Shown here: positions 1 to 7,102 of the stretch, one piece after another
How positions within the stretch are numbered: the stretch's first letter is position 1
How the letters are laid out: each line of letters begins with the position of its first letter
NCBI GenBank assembly: GCA_964477295.1
Contig: CAYZEZ010000144.1
Location: 1-11,855 of the forward strand
Reading direction: 5' to 3'
Origin: CAYZEZ01 sp964477295
GTDB lineage: Bacteria > Bacteroidota > Bacteroidia > Bacteroidales > SM23-62
DNA length: 11,855 bases
Notes under the pieces: model-generated
The model's input: only the letters and a program-made list of their open reading frames with translations
What the model was told of the DNA's origin: nothing
The model's database searches: none
Made by a program: the position numbers and the translations under genes

Positions 1-129
1 ATAGGAACCGGGCTGGGGATGCATATTGTGTATAATTTGGTTACTCAGAAGTTAAATGGTAACATAGATTGCACAAGTGAGGTGGGGAAGGGGACCCGGT
101 TTATGATGAAGATACCCTTGAGGAATTGA
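1..129 (+). CDS. C-terminal end of a sensor histidine kinase (partial)
   Basis: This is the last 42 codons of a gene that begins before the window; it reads in frame 1 to a TGA at 127-129. The residues include the G2 nucleotide-binding motif GTGLGM followed by HIVYNLVTQKLNGNI, the end of a HATPase_c domain. The same stretch closes the complete kinase at 330-3746 with only scattered differences, so this is the 3' end of a close tandem paralogue. Its sensor part cannot be seen. By analogy with its neighbour it should be a membrane kinase lacking its own receiver, because the protein stops right after the ATPase domain. It is probably intact and only cut by the window edge. Family assignment is firm; what it senses is unknown. 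Confidence 0.85.
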   Translation: MGTGLGMHIVYNLVTQKLNGNIDCTSEVGKGTRFMMKIPLRN

Positions 130-133
130 ACTC

Positions 134-168
134 AGAATAACGATTAACGATTTTTGATTTGCGAAGTA
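134..168 (+). repeat. 35-nt conserved intergenic element, copy A
   Basis: This stretch matches 3760-3794 at 29 of 35 positions by direct reading. It starts 5 nt after the stop codon of the partial kinase; the other copy starts 14 nt after the stop of the paralogous kinase. The core reads GATTTTTGATTTGCGAAGTA here (149-168). It may be flanking sequence carried along when the kinase was duplicated, or a dispersed Bacteroidota intergenic repeat. No hairpin was seen inside it. Confidence 0.6.
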
Positions 169-171
169 ATG

Positions 172-278
172 TGGGTGTGGTGGGGTTAGGGTGATTATAT
201 ATATGATTAAGATAAACAATCCGTCCACTGAAGCAGACGGCAACAGATAACAAACAAAGAATCCATAACTCACACCCA
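172..278 (+). other. G-rich tract with possible long-range pairing in kinase leader
   Basis: Positions 173-191 hold four G-runs (3, 2, 4 and 3 bases) with short loops, a possible G-quadruplex of mixed quality. Bases 172-179 (TGGGTGTG) are the exact reverse complement of 271-278 (CACACCCA), and a 5-bp hairpin (CCGTC 221-225 with GACGG 236-240) lies between. The stretch is upstream of the kinase start at 330 and may be a structured leader. All of these signals are short and could occur by chance. Confidence 0.25.
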
Positions 279-280
279 AC

Positions 281-301
281 GAAGAACGAAGAACGAAGAA
301 C
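281..301 (+). repeat. 7-bp tandem repeat, three copies of GAAGAAC
   Basis: Three perfect head-to-tail copies of GAAGAAC lie at 281-287, 288-294 and 295-301, preceded by AAC, so the array is about 3.4 units. It ends 28 nt before the ATG at 330. The gap before the next gene has a different 7-bp unit, also three copies, in a similar place. The role is unknown; such arrays can change copy number by slippage. Confidence 0.8.
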
Positions 302-329
302 ATTGAAAAATATAAATGATAATCTCATA

Positions 330-3300
330 ATGAAAAAATTAATCACCATCTTTTTCTTAATCCTGGCAAGCTTTCCTCTTCTCTGTCAGGATGAGAACAT
401 CATATTTGATGAATTAACCTATAAAGACGGACTCGAACCCTCCTGGATTTATGCTATTTGCCAGGATGCTGAAGGATTCATATGGATTGGCAATGCTGGC
501 GGACTGCAGCGATATGACGGGTATGAATTTGTTGATTACAGTGATCGGGTAGATTATAATCTGATCACGGAAATTTATAAAGATGCGGATGGTATTTTAT
601 GGGTGTCAACATACTCTGATGGGATTTACCTTCTAAATCCTGAAAATGATAAAATAACTCATTTCACCAGTGATACGGTAAAAAGGGTTAACGGGGTTTT
701 TCAGGATGACGATAGAGTGATCTGGTGCGCCACGTATGAAGGTTTGATCAGGATGAAGCCTGTTTATGGGCAGGGATCTTCTCCCGCAGAAGTTATCTTT
801 AATAAAGGAGTGGAAAGTGCATTTAACATTTCGGTCTTCAGGTTTGACAGCACATCCAGATCCCATCTTATATTGGACATCCTGGAAGACAGACAGGGGA
901 GGTTCTGGGTGGGAGGGGCGAACGGACTTTTTATTTTTAATAAAGAAACCACAGAGTTTATCCGCATTGATGATAACGGAAAAGGAAATACAAGGTTTAT
1001 TAATAGTCATTATGTACGTGCTGTAGCGGAAGAGAGTCCTGATGTATACTGGGTGAAGACCGTTGACGGATTTTCCCGGATATCCAATGTGCAGAAAGCT
1101 TTTTCAGGTTCAGGGATCGATAAATCATTGCTTGAAATTACCAATTATAACTATAAAGAGCTTGTTGCAGGAACAGGATTGCGCAGGTTTTTTGTTGACA
1201 GTCGGAATAACCTCTGGTATGGCGCTTTAAATAACGGCCTGATAAAAATTAAAACTGATAATAATGGAAAATCTGTTTTTAATGAAGTTTATCCGGATAT
1301 TCATCAACCGGGAGGTTCACTGTTCGATGTAGTGACTGCAATCATGGAAGACCGGACCGGCCTTATCTGGACCGGCCATGAAAAAAAGGGTATCAGGAAA
1401 TTCCGCCTGAATAATAACCCGTTCACACCCCTGGAAAAGAAACTCTGGAAATTTAACCTGAACAGGTATGATTTTAACCAGATCTATGAGGATGATGACA
1501 GGAACCTCTGGGTATGTTCATGGGGGAGCGGTATATTTAAGATCAGCGCTGACGGAGAAGTAAAGAATTACAGGATGCCGGGAATATCAAAATCCGATAC
1601 CATGGGTAACTATACCACCCGGCTTATTGAAATTGAAAAAGGAACATTCTGGATCGGAGGATATGATGGAATATGGCAGCTTGATGTAAAAACCGGAAAA
1701 TCCCACAAACTTTTTACCGGGGAAGAATGGCTCTACATTACTGGATTTCTTAAGGTTGAAGATTTAATTTTAATCGGTTCCAATAACCAGGGATTATGGG
1801 CATATAATCTGAAGACCAATGCATTGAATAAATACAGGATTGATCCGAACGATTCGCTGGGTTTGAAATCCAGCAATATCAATGCTTTTTGTTTGATGAA
1901 GAACGGAGAGGTTTGGTTGAGTACCTCATCCGGAATGAATCGCTTAAAATTAATCAGATCAACAGGAGAAATTAATTTCATGCCGCTGCCGGATCTGGTT
2001 GTTGCCAACAGTAATATGGTTAATGAAGAAAGCCGGAATATTAACACTATTTTTGAAGACCATCAGGGCCGTATTTGGCTGGGAACCGATAACGGGCTTC
2101 TTAAACTTGATCTGGAAACTGAAGAAATAAAAAGATGGACCAGTAAGGAAGGCCTGACTAGTAATTATGTCCTGGATCTGGAAGAAGACAACTATGGGAA
2201 TCTATGGCTGGGTACCTGGCATGGACTCTCCATGCTGGATCCTTTAAAGGGTATTGTCAGGACATTTGATGAAAGTGACGGGCTTCCGGACATAGTCCAT
2301 TCAATCGGTCAAAACGCGTATAAAAATAAAGAAGGATTGATTTATTTTACCGGAACAGGCAGTTTTTACAGCATTAATCCGGATTATTTATACAGGAATG
2401 ATATGGCTCCGCCGGTAGTCATAACCGAATTCAGGTTATTTAATAAACCTGTTGAAGCCGACTCAGGTAAGCATCCTGTGCTGACGGGGAACATTTCATA
2501 CACAAATGAAATAGAGCTCCAGTATAATCAGAATGATATAGCATTTACTTTTGCAGCCATGGATTACAACGACCCTTCCCAGAACAGGTATGCCTATATG
2601 CTGGAAGGATACCAGGACGAATGGATCGAGACAACTGCAGCAGACCGTACTGCAAACTATACTAATTTAAGCCCGGGAGAATATGTTTTCAGGGTAAAAG
2701 CCAGTAATAATGACGGGATCTGGAATGAGGAAGGGGCCTCAGTGGAAATTAAAATTCATCCGCCCTGGTGGAGAACTATCCTGGCCTATATGATTTATTT
2801 CCTGGTTGTTGCTCTTGCCATTCTCGGATATGTCCGTTGGAGGACATGGATGCTGAGAAAAGAGAAGGAAATGCTTGAAGAACAGGTCAACAAACGAACA
2901 ATAGAATTACAGGAAGCAAACACACAGCTGGAAGAACAGAAAGAAGAACTGGAGCAGCAGAAAGAAGAATTGCTAATTACCCTTGACCAGCTCAAAGAGA
3001 CCCAGGCCCAGCTGATCCAGTCGGAGAAACTGGCTGCCCTGGGCGGATTGGTTGCCGGTGTGGCCCATGAAATCAACACACCGGTGGGCATTGGCCTGAC
3101 CGCTGCCTCCAGCCTGGAGGAAGAAACCCGGAAAATGGCAGACCTCTATAAGAAAGACAAAATCTCCCGGGCCGATTTTAAAGACTATCTTAATACAGCT
3201 AACCAGACAGCAAAATTGATACTTTCCAATATGCAGCGGACAGCTGATATGGTCCAGAGTTTCAAGCAGGTCTCAACTGATCAGTCGACGGAACAACGGC

Positions 3301-3746
3301 GAAGTTTCTTACTGAAAACCTATATCGAAGATGTGATCAGGAGCCTGTATCCCAAGCTAAAGAACAGGAAAATACAAATCGGATTGGATATGAATGAAAA
3401 GCTGGAACTGGACAGTTTTCCAGGCGCTTTCTCTCAGATCATTACCAACCTTGTATTGAACAGTTTAACACACGGATTTGAAGAGGAAGCTCAAGGAAGG
3501 ATCGAGATCAGTGCGAGTATGGAAAAGGGTAATCTGAACTTCAAATATTCAGATAACGGCAAAGGGATTTCACCCGCCCACATTGATAAGATTTTTGAAC
3601 CATTCTTTACCACGAACAAGAAGATCGGAACCGGGCTGGGGATGCATATTGTTTATAATCTGGTCACCCAGAAGTTAAATGGCAATATTGCATGTGAAAG
3701 TGAAGTAAATAAAGGGACTCGTTTCAAAATTGAGATCCCGTTGTGA
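330..3746 (+). CDS. Propeller-sensor membrane histidine kinase without receiver
   Basis: This is an inner-membrane sensor kinase of 1138 residues. A signal peptide (MKKLITIFFLILASFPLLCQ) leads into about twelve two-component-propeller (Reg_prop) repeats such as GRIWLGTDNGLLKLD and GNLWLGTWHGLSMLD, enough for two seven-bladed propellers. A Y_Y_Y domain (about 697-812), one membrane span (about 817-835), a coiled coil rich in Glu and Gln, and the kinase core follow. The H-box is GVAHEINTP with His913, the N-box has Asn1040 and Asn1044, then DNGKGI and GTGLGM. Known Bacteroidota hybrid regulators with this sensor continue into receiver and AraC domains; this one stops after the ATPase domain. 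Its kinase core resembles a class often found beside DUF3369-type receivers, and the next gene starts with such a receiver. I chose ATG 330 over TTG 303 because the signal peptide starts there. The ligand is unknown; glycans are typical for the family. Confidence 0.93.
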   Translation: MKKLITIFFLILASFPLLCQDENIIFDELTYKDGLEPSWIYAICQDAEGFIWIGNAGGLQRYDGYEFVDYSDRVDYNLITEIYKDADGILWVSTYSDGIYLLNPENDKITHFTSDTVKRVNGVFQDDDRVIWCATYEGLIRMKPVYGQGSSPAEVIFNKGVESAFNISVFRFDSTSRSHLILDILEDRQGRFWVGGANGLFIFNKETTEFIRIDDNGKGNTRFINSHYVRAVAEESPDVYWVKTVDGFSRISNVQKAFSGSGIDKSLLEITNYNYKELVAGTGLRRFFVDSRNNLWYGALNNGLIKIKTDNNGKSVFNEVYPDIHQPGGSLFDVVTAIMEDRTGLIWTGHEKKGIRKFRLNNNPFTPLEKKLWKFNLNRYDFNQIYEDDDRNLWVCSWGSGIFKISADGEVKNYRMPGISKSDTMGNYTTRLIEIEKGTFWIGGYDGIWQLDVKTGKSHKLFTGEEWLYITGFLKVEDLILIGSNNQGLWAYNLKTNALNKYRIDPNDSLGLKSSNINAFCLMKNGEVWLSTSSGMNRLKLIRSTGEINFMPLPDLVVANSNMVNEESRNINTIFEDHQGRIWLGTDNGLLKLDLETEEIKRWTSKEGLTSNYVLDLEEDNYGNLWLGTWHGLSMLDPLKGIVRTFDESDGLPDIVHSIGQNAYKNKEGLIYFTGTGSFYSINPDYLYRNDMAPPVVITEFRLFNKPVEADSGKHPVLTGNISYTNEIELQYNQNDIAFTFAAMDYNDPSQNRYAYMLEGYQDEWIETTAADRTANYTNLSPGEYVFRVKASNNDGIWNEEGASVEIKIHPPWWRTILAYMIYFLVVALAILGYVRWRTWMLRKEKEMLEEQVNKRTIELQEANTQLEEQKEELEQQKEELLITLDQLKETQAQLIQSEKLAALGGLVAGVAHEINTPVGIGLTAASSLEEETRKMADLYKKDKISRADFKDYLNTANQTAKLILSNMQRTADMVQSFKQVSTDQSTEQRRSFLLKTYIEDVIRSLYPKLKNRKIQIGLDMNEKLELDSFPGAFSQIITNLVLNSLTHGFEEEAQGRIEISASMEKGNLNFKYSDNGKGISPAHIDKIFEPFFTTNKKIGTGLGMHIVYNLVTQKLNGNIACESEVNKGTRFKIEIPL

Positions 3747-3759
3747 CCAAATTGATTTA

Positions 3760-3794
3760 AGAATAATGATGAACAATTCTTGATTTATGAAGTA
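3760..3794 (+). repeat. 35-nt conserved intergenic element, copy B
   Basis: This is the second copy of the element at 134-168, with 6 differences over 35 positions. It lies 14 nt after the stop of the complete kinase gene. Its likeness to copy A exceeds what unrelated noncoding DNA would show. This fits duplication of a whole unit, kinase plus 3' flank, or insertion of a dispersed repeat. Confidence 0.6.
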
Positions 3795-3798
3795 TAAA

Positions 3799-3819
3799 AC
3801 CTGCAACCTGTAACCTGTA
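3799..3819 (+). repeat. 7-bp tandem repeat, ACCTGCA/ACCTGTA, three copies
   Basis: ACCTGCA, ACCTGTA and ACCTGTA follow head to tail, then a partial AC. The array ends 15 nt before the ATG at 3835. It has the same period and copy number as the GAAGAAC array before the previous gene, but a different sequence. No CRISPR-like spacing is present. The function is unknown. Confidence 0.75.
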
Positions 3820-3834
3820 ACATATTTTAAGGCA

Positions 3835-6036
3835 ATGGATAAAATTAAACACGACGACCTCTTTGACTCAACCACACCTGAAAAGGATGACGACAGGCTT
3901 TTTACGGATGAGGAGGAAAAAGCACCAAAGAAGAAAACCTCCAAATCGGTCGATGAATCAAAAGAGTGCTGGAAGGTGCTCGTGGTAGATGATGAGGAAG
4001 ATATCCACAGCGTGACCCGGATGGCACTCAAGGGATTCACCTACAAGGACAAAGGCATCGAATTCCTGCATACATACTCCGGGAAGGAATCGGAGTCTGT
4101 TTTGAGCGACAATCCGGATATCGCCGTTATACTCCTGGATGTGGTCATGGAGACTAACACGGCCGGGCTCGACCTGGTGAAATTCATTCGAGATAAGCTG
4201 AATAACCGGTTTACACAAATTATTCTGCGGACGGGATATCCAGGTTATGCCCCAGAAAGAGAGGTGATAGTGTCGTACGATATCAACGACTACAAAACCA
4301 AAACAGAGCTCACCTCGTTTAAATTATTTACCCTTATCCTGGCGAGTCTCAGGGCTTATGATGCCATCACTTCCCTGGAACAACTCAGGCTGGGACTTGA
4401 AGATAAGGTGAAGGAACGGACGGCTGAACTGGAACAGAAAAACCTGCAGATCATGGAGATGGACCAGATGAAAACACGATTTTTCGCCAACATTTCCCAT
4501 GAGTTTCGCACACCGCTGACCCTGATCCTTGGTCCCCTCGAAGATATCCTGGCAAAGGAAGAGATGAAGGAGAAGAATCGCGTGACCCTGGAAAGGATGC
4601 ACCGGAGTGCTGCCCGGTTGCTGGCCCTGATTAACCAGTTGCTTGACCTTTCTAAACTGGATGCAGGAAGTATGAAACTGGAACTGATTGAATCGGATGT
4701 TCTGCGCTTTTTACGAATTATATTCTCCAGTTTTACACCATTGGCTGAGCGGAAAAAGATTGATTACTCATTCGACCTGCCTGATAAAACACTATCCACT
4801 TCCTTCGACCAGGATAAACTTGAGAAGATCCTGTATAACCTGCTTTCAAATGCTTTCAAATTCACCCCTGATGAAGGAGAGATCTGGTGCAAAGTAAGCA
4901 TTGACAAACCCAACGATTTACAGATCTCGGTGAAAGATACCGGGTCGGGAATACCTCCGGAAATGATCGAAAAAATATTCGACCGGTTCTACCAGGTGGA
5001 AGGCACATCACAGGGTCAGGCAGGTGGCACGGGAATAGGATTATCCCTTACCCGTGAGCTGATCAAGATACAACACGGACAAATTAAAATCAATTCCAAA
5101 ACAGGAGAAGGCAGTGAGTTTGTGGTTACTATACCTCTTGGGCATAAACACCTGAAAAAGGATGAGTTCATCCTGAGAGACGGATCGGATGTGAATGAAT
5201 CGTTTGTTACCATTCATGCCATTTTACCAGGGAGGTGTGCTCAAAATGACGAAAAACCTGACGAGGAGGATAATGATTCAACCAAACCTCAGATCCTCGT
5301 GGTGGAAGACAGCGAGGACGTGAGGTCGCACATTGCCGAAGGACTGGATGACCGGTATGTTTTAAAGATGGCCGAGAATGGTAAGATTGGATATGAGGTA
5401 GCCACAGAAACTATTCCCGACCTGGTCATCACAGACCTTATGATGCCGGAGATGGATGGGGTAGAGCTGTGTAAAATGTTGAAGACAGATGAGCGAACCA
5501 GTCATATCCCGGTTGTCATGCTCACGGCAAAGGCTTCGGTGGAAAACCGCCTGGAAGGACTGGAAACAGGAGCCGATGAATACATGACCAAGCCTTTTAA
5601 CATGCAGGAGCTGCAGATCAGGATCAATAACCTGATCGAGCAGCGCAAGAAACTGCGGGAGCGGTTCAGTAAAGATGCCCGGCTCGAACCAAAAGATATT
5701 GCCGTTACCTCCCCGGACGAGAAATTCCTCAACCGGACTATGGATATCATCGAGGAAAACCTCGGCGATTGCGATTTTGAAGTAACAGACCTTGCGGATG
5801 AAGTGGGCATGAGCCGGATGCAACTGTTCAGGAAACTGAAGGCATTAACCAACCAGACACCCAGCGAATTCATTCGCACCATACGCCTTAAGCGCGCTGC
5901 CCAGCTCATGGAAAAGAAGTTTGGCAACGTAGCCGAGATCACCTACGAAGTCGGCTTCAATAACCTCAGTTATTTCGCCAAGTGTTTTAAGGAGATGTAC
6001 GGGCAGCTGCCTTCAGAATATGTGAAAAGTCATTGA
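3835..6036 (+). CDS. Soluble receiver-kinase-receiver-AraC hybrid regulator
   Basis: This 733-residue protein has no signal peptide or membrane span, so it should be cytoplasmic. An acidic, lysine-rich tail (1-44) precedes receiver 1 (about 46-175; Asp52, Asp53, phosphoacceptor Asp102 in LLDVVME, NDYKTKTEL near 151). That receiver resembles those of DUF3369/HD-GYP response regulators. A coiled coil (178-215) leads to HisKA with His222 (NISHEFRTPLTL) and HATPase_c (NLLSNAFKFTP with Asn339, DTGSGIP, GGTGIGL). Receiver 2 (about 486-605) has Asp534 in TDLMMPEMDG and Lys586. The AraC-type HTH is at about 632-733. Kinase, receiver 2 and HTH match the cytoplasmic half of Bacteroidota hybrid regulators, with a receiver in place of the sensor. 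It lies 88 nt after the sensor kinase, which probably phosphorylates Asp102 to control the internal kinase and so DNA binding. Target genes are unknown. Confidence 0.93.
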   Translation: MDKIKHDDLFDSTTPEKDDDRLFTDEEEKAPKKKTSKSVDESKECWKVLVVDDEEDIHSVTRMALKGFTYKDKGIEFLHTYSGKESESVLSDNPDIAVILLDVVMETNTAGLDLVKFIRDKLNNRFTQIILRTGYPGYAPEREVIVSYDINDYKTKTELTSFKLFTLILASLRAYDAITSLEQLRLGLEDKVKERTAELEQKNLQIMEMDQMKTRFFANISHEFRTPLTLILGPLEDILAKEEMKEKNRVTLERMHRSAARLLALINQLLDLSKLDAGSMKLELIESDVLRFLRIIFSSFTPLAERKKIDYSFDLPDKTLSTSFDQDKLEKILYNLLSNAFKFTPDEGEIWCKVSIDKPNDLQISVKDTGSGIPPEMIEKIFDRFYQVEGTSQGQAGGTGIGLSLTRELIKIQHGQIKINSKTGEGSEFVVTIPLGHKHLKKDEFILRDGSDVNESFVTIHAILPGRCAQNDEKPDEEDNDSTKPQILVVEDSEDVRSHIAEGLDDRYVLKMAENGKIGYEVATETIPDLVITDLMMPEMDGVELCKMLKTDERTSHIPVVMLTAKASVENRLEGLETGADEYMTKPFNMQELQIRINNLIEQRKKLRERFSKDARLEPKDIAVTSPDEKFLNRTMDIIEENLGDCDFEVTDLADEVGMSRMQLFRKLKALTNQTPSEFIRTIRLKRAAQLMEKKFGNVAEITYEVGFNNLSYFAKCFKEMYGQLPSEYVKSH

Positions 6037-6042
6037 CATTAA

Positions 6043-6098
6043 GTCATCCTGAACCCGCATGCCCAGATCTGTATCAGGGCAGGCGGGTTCGGAATGAC
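6043..6098. repeat. Imperfect palindrome, REP-like dispersed element or terminator
   Basis: Two 22-nt arms (6043-6064 and 6077-6098) are reverse complements apart from three positions, with a 12-nt loop (AGATCTGTATCA). The outer ends read GTCAT and ATGAC, and the inner arms are GC-rich. It begins 6 nt after the stop of the regulator gene. No T-run follows the stem, so a standard intrinsic terminator is not clear. Similar GTCAT...ATGAC palindromes occur between genes in Bacteroidota, which favours a dispersed element. It may still stop or stabilise the upstream transcript. Confidence 0.75.
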
Positions 6099-6146
6099 AA
6101 TCTTCAACCCGAAAAAATACCCGGAATTCTTAACCTGGTCAGGATT

Positions 6147-6215
6147 ATGATGCTGATCGCATTATCCGCCTGCTGGCACCAAAAGAAATCATCACATGAA
6201 ATCACTGATGTATAA
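6147..6215 (+). pseudogene. Possible lipoprotein signal remnant, 22 codons
   Basis: An ATG at 6147 opens a 22-codon frame, MMLIALSACWHQKKSSHEI and three more residues, then TAA. LSAC fits a lipobox with Cys9, but the n-region is missing and the mature part is only 14 residues. The frame stays open upstream into the palindrome, where no proper start exists. It may be the broken 5' end of a lipoprotein gene, a tiny lipopeptide, or chance. It sits in a 273-nt gap with no other gene; the rest, up to 6309, is AT-rich and shows no clear promoter. Confidence 0.2.
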
Positions 6216-6309
6216 TTCTTTACCCTGAATAAATTGAATTATGACAAAAGTAAAAATAGGGTAATTACCTGTTGTGATATCATATAATTGAGAGCAACAA
6301 TTAGAACTT

Positions 6310-6504
6310 ATGAAAACCAATCAACGAAATAGTGATTTGCCATCTACCGGACGACTTATAATATATCTCCTGGTCATCAGCGGGTTGTGTTATCTGAGTT
6401 CAGTTACTACAGTTGTTAAGGATCATCCGGATGAATCTTCCCAATCAGTCTATGGTAAGATGGATATTGACGTTCCGGGGAATCATCTGATCCGGATTAA
6501 ATAA
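6310..6504 (+). CDS. Small single-span membrane protein, unknown
   Basis: This is a 64-residue frame from ATG 6310 to TAA 6504. A hydrophilic front of about 14 residues is followed by one hydrophobic segment (about 15-35, LIIYLLVISGLCYL) and a polar tail of about 29 residues. The segment could be a membrane anchor or an uncleaved signal; no lipobox or clear signal-peptidase site is seen. I do not recognise the family. The next gene begins 7 nt after the stop, so the two are probably transcribed together, and both products appear to be sent to the envelope. The short length makes coding likely but not certain. Confidence 0.5.
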   Translation: MKTNQRNSDLPSTGRLIIYLLVISGLCYLSSVTTVVKDHPDESSQSVYGKMDIDVPGNHLIRIK

Positions 6505-6511
6505 CAAACGG

Positions 6512-6955
6512 ATGAAATGGCCGGTATACATACTGATCTGTTTCTTAACTCTCACAACGTATACAATTAATGCACAAAAACGGACCATTTCAGGCCAGGT
6601 ATTCAGCACACTGGGTGACCAATCCGTTAAGTCGGCTGCCATTACAACAATCAGCCCGGGACCCGATACCTATGTATTTACAGATGAAAATGGCACATAT
6701 GAAATCACCCTTCCTGATAAAACATCAAGCATTATTGTCTGTTCATGGGGACTGAAAACCAAAACCATCCCGGTAAGAGGCAGAAGTCAGATCAATATCG
6801 AACTGGAGCCTGAAAATGTTGTACTTGAAGAAGTTCTTGTAGTCTATTACCAGGATAGCGCATCTTTCAACGGATATTATCTTTCCGACCATATTGAGGC
6901 AATCTGTAAGCTCCGGCATAATCCAACCTTTTTTGGATTTTTATCCAACCGGTGA
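6512..6955 (+). CDS. Exported CarboxypepD_reg-like protein with TonB-box-like end
   Basis: The 147-residue product has a signal peptide (MKWPVYILICFLTLTTYTIN, cut near Ala-Gln 21/22). A beta-sandwich of the carboxypeptidase-regulatory-like class follows (about 24-112), with TISGQVFST, FTDENGTYEITLP and INIELEP in the usual places. The stretch LEEVLVVYY resembles the DEVVVVGYG segment that joins this domain to the plug in SusC-type receptors. Here no plug or barrel follows; the protein ends about 35 residues later in a tail with no known motif. It could be a truncated receptor head or a small periplasmic protein in its own right. All three frames downstream soon meet stops, so a simple frameshift does not restore a receptor. 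It follows the 64-residue membrane protein by 7 nt. Confidence 0.75.
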   Translation: MKWPVYILICFLTLTTYTINAQKRTISGQVFSTLGDQSVKSAAITTISPGPDTYVFTDENGTYEITLPDKTSSIIVCSWGLKTKTIPVRGRSQINIELEPENVVLEEVLVVYYQDSASFNGYYLSDHIEAICKLRHNPTFFGFLSNR

Positions 6956-7043
6956 TCCGGCTGCCCTGAGTTCCGGGATTTAAAGGAATTCCTGATTAAT
7001 TTATTCAGATAATTTGATCTTATATGAAATAATTACAAATTTA

Positions 7044-7075
7044 CTTGTCATTCAGTGATATAGGTTGTAATTTTA
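7044..7075 (+). promoter_or_regulatory. Candidate Bacteroidota promoter for the peptide operon
   Basis: TTG at 7045-7047 and TAATTTTA at 7068-7075 are 20 nt apart, close to the Bacteroidota -33 TTG and -7 TAnnTTTG elements; the -7 match misses only the final G. Transcription would start about 20-25 nt before the peptide ATG at 7103. The 147-nt gap after the previous gene supports a new transcription unit here. The region is AT-rich, so a chance match is possible. Confidence 0.4.
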
Positions 7076-7102
7076 TTTTGTTAACCACCTAAACCTACTA
7101 CT

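Noticed and set aside
281..301. CRISPR-like array
   Set aside because: The units are 7 bp and directly adjacent, without spacers, and no cas genes are present.
303..329. TTG start at 303 for the sensor kinase
   Set aside because: It would put nine polar residues before a clear signal peptide that begins at ATG 330.
2795..3091. Antisense frame in the kinase region
   Set aside because: It is rich in Ser and Cys and mirrors a coiled-coil and H-box coding stretch; it has no start context and no domain.
5362..5942. Two long antisense frames across receiver 2 and the HTH
   Set aside because: They lie wholly inside a well-supported gene and have low-complexity or patternless translations; a similar antisense frame appears at 11406-11849 over the paralogous coding sequence, as expected of shadows.
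6033..6215. 60-codon frame from TTG 6033
   Set aside because: It overlaps the regulator's last codons and is mostly translated palindrome; only its final 22 codons from ATG 6147 are worth noting.
6283..6290. TATAATTG as a -7 promoter element for the 64-residue gene
   Set aside because: It fits TAnnTTTG apart from one base, but no TTG lies at the needed distance upstream.
6570..6755. Overlapping + strand frame inside the CarboxypepD_reg gene
   Set aside because: The frame of the exported protein has a signal peptide and domain pattern; this one has neither.
6933..6948. Perfect hairpin TTGGAT-TTTT-ATCCAA as a terminator
   Set aside because: It lies inside the coding region before the stop at 6955, the stem is AT-rich and only 6 bp, and no T-run follows it.
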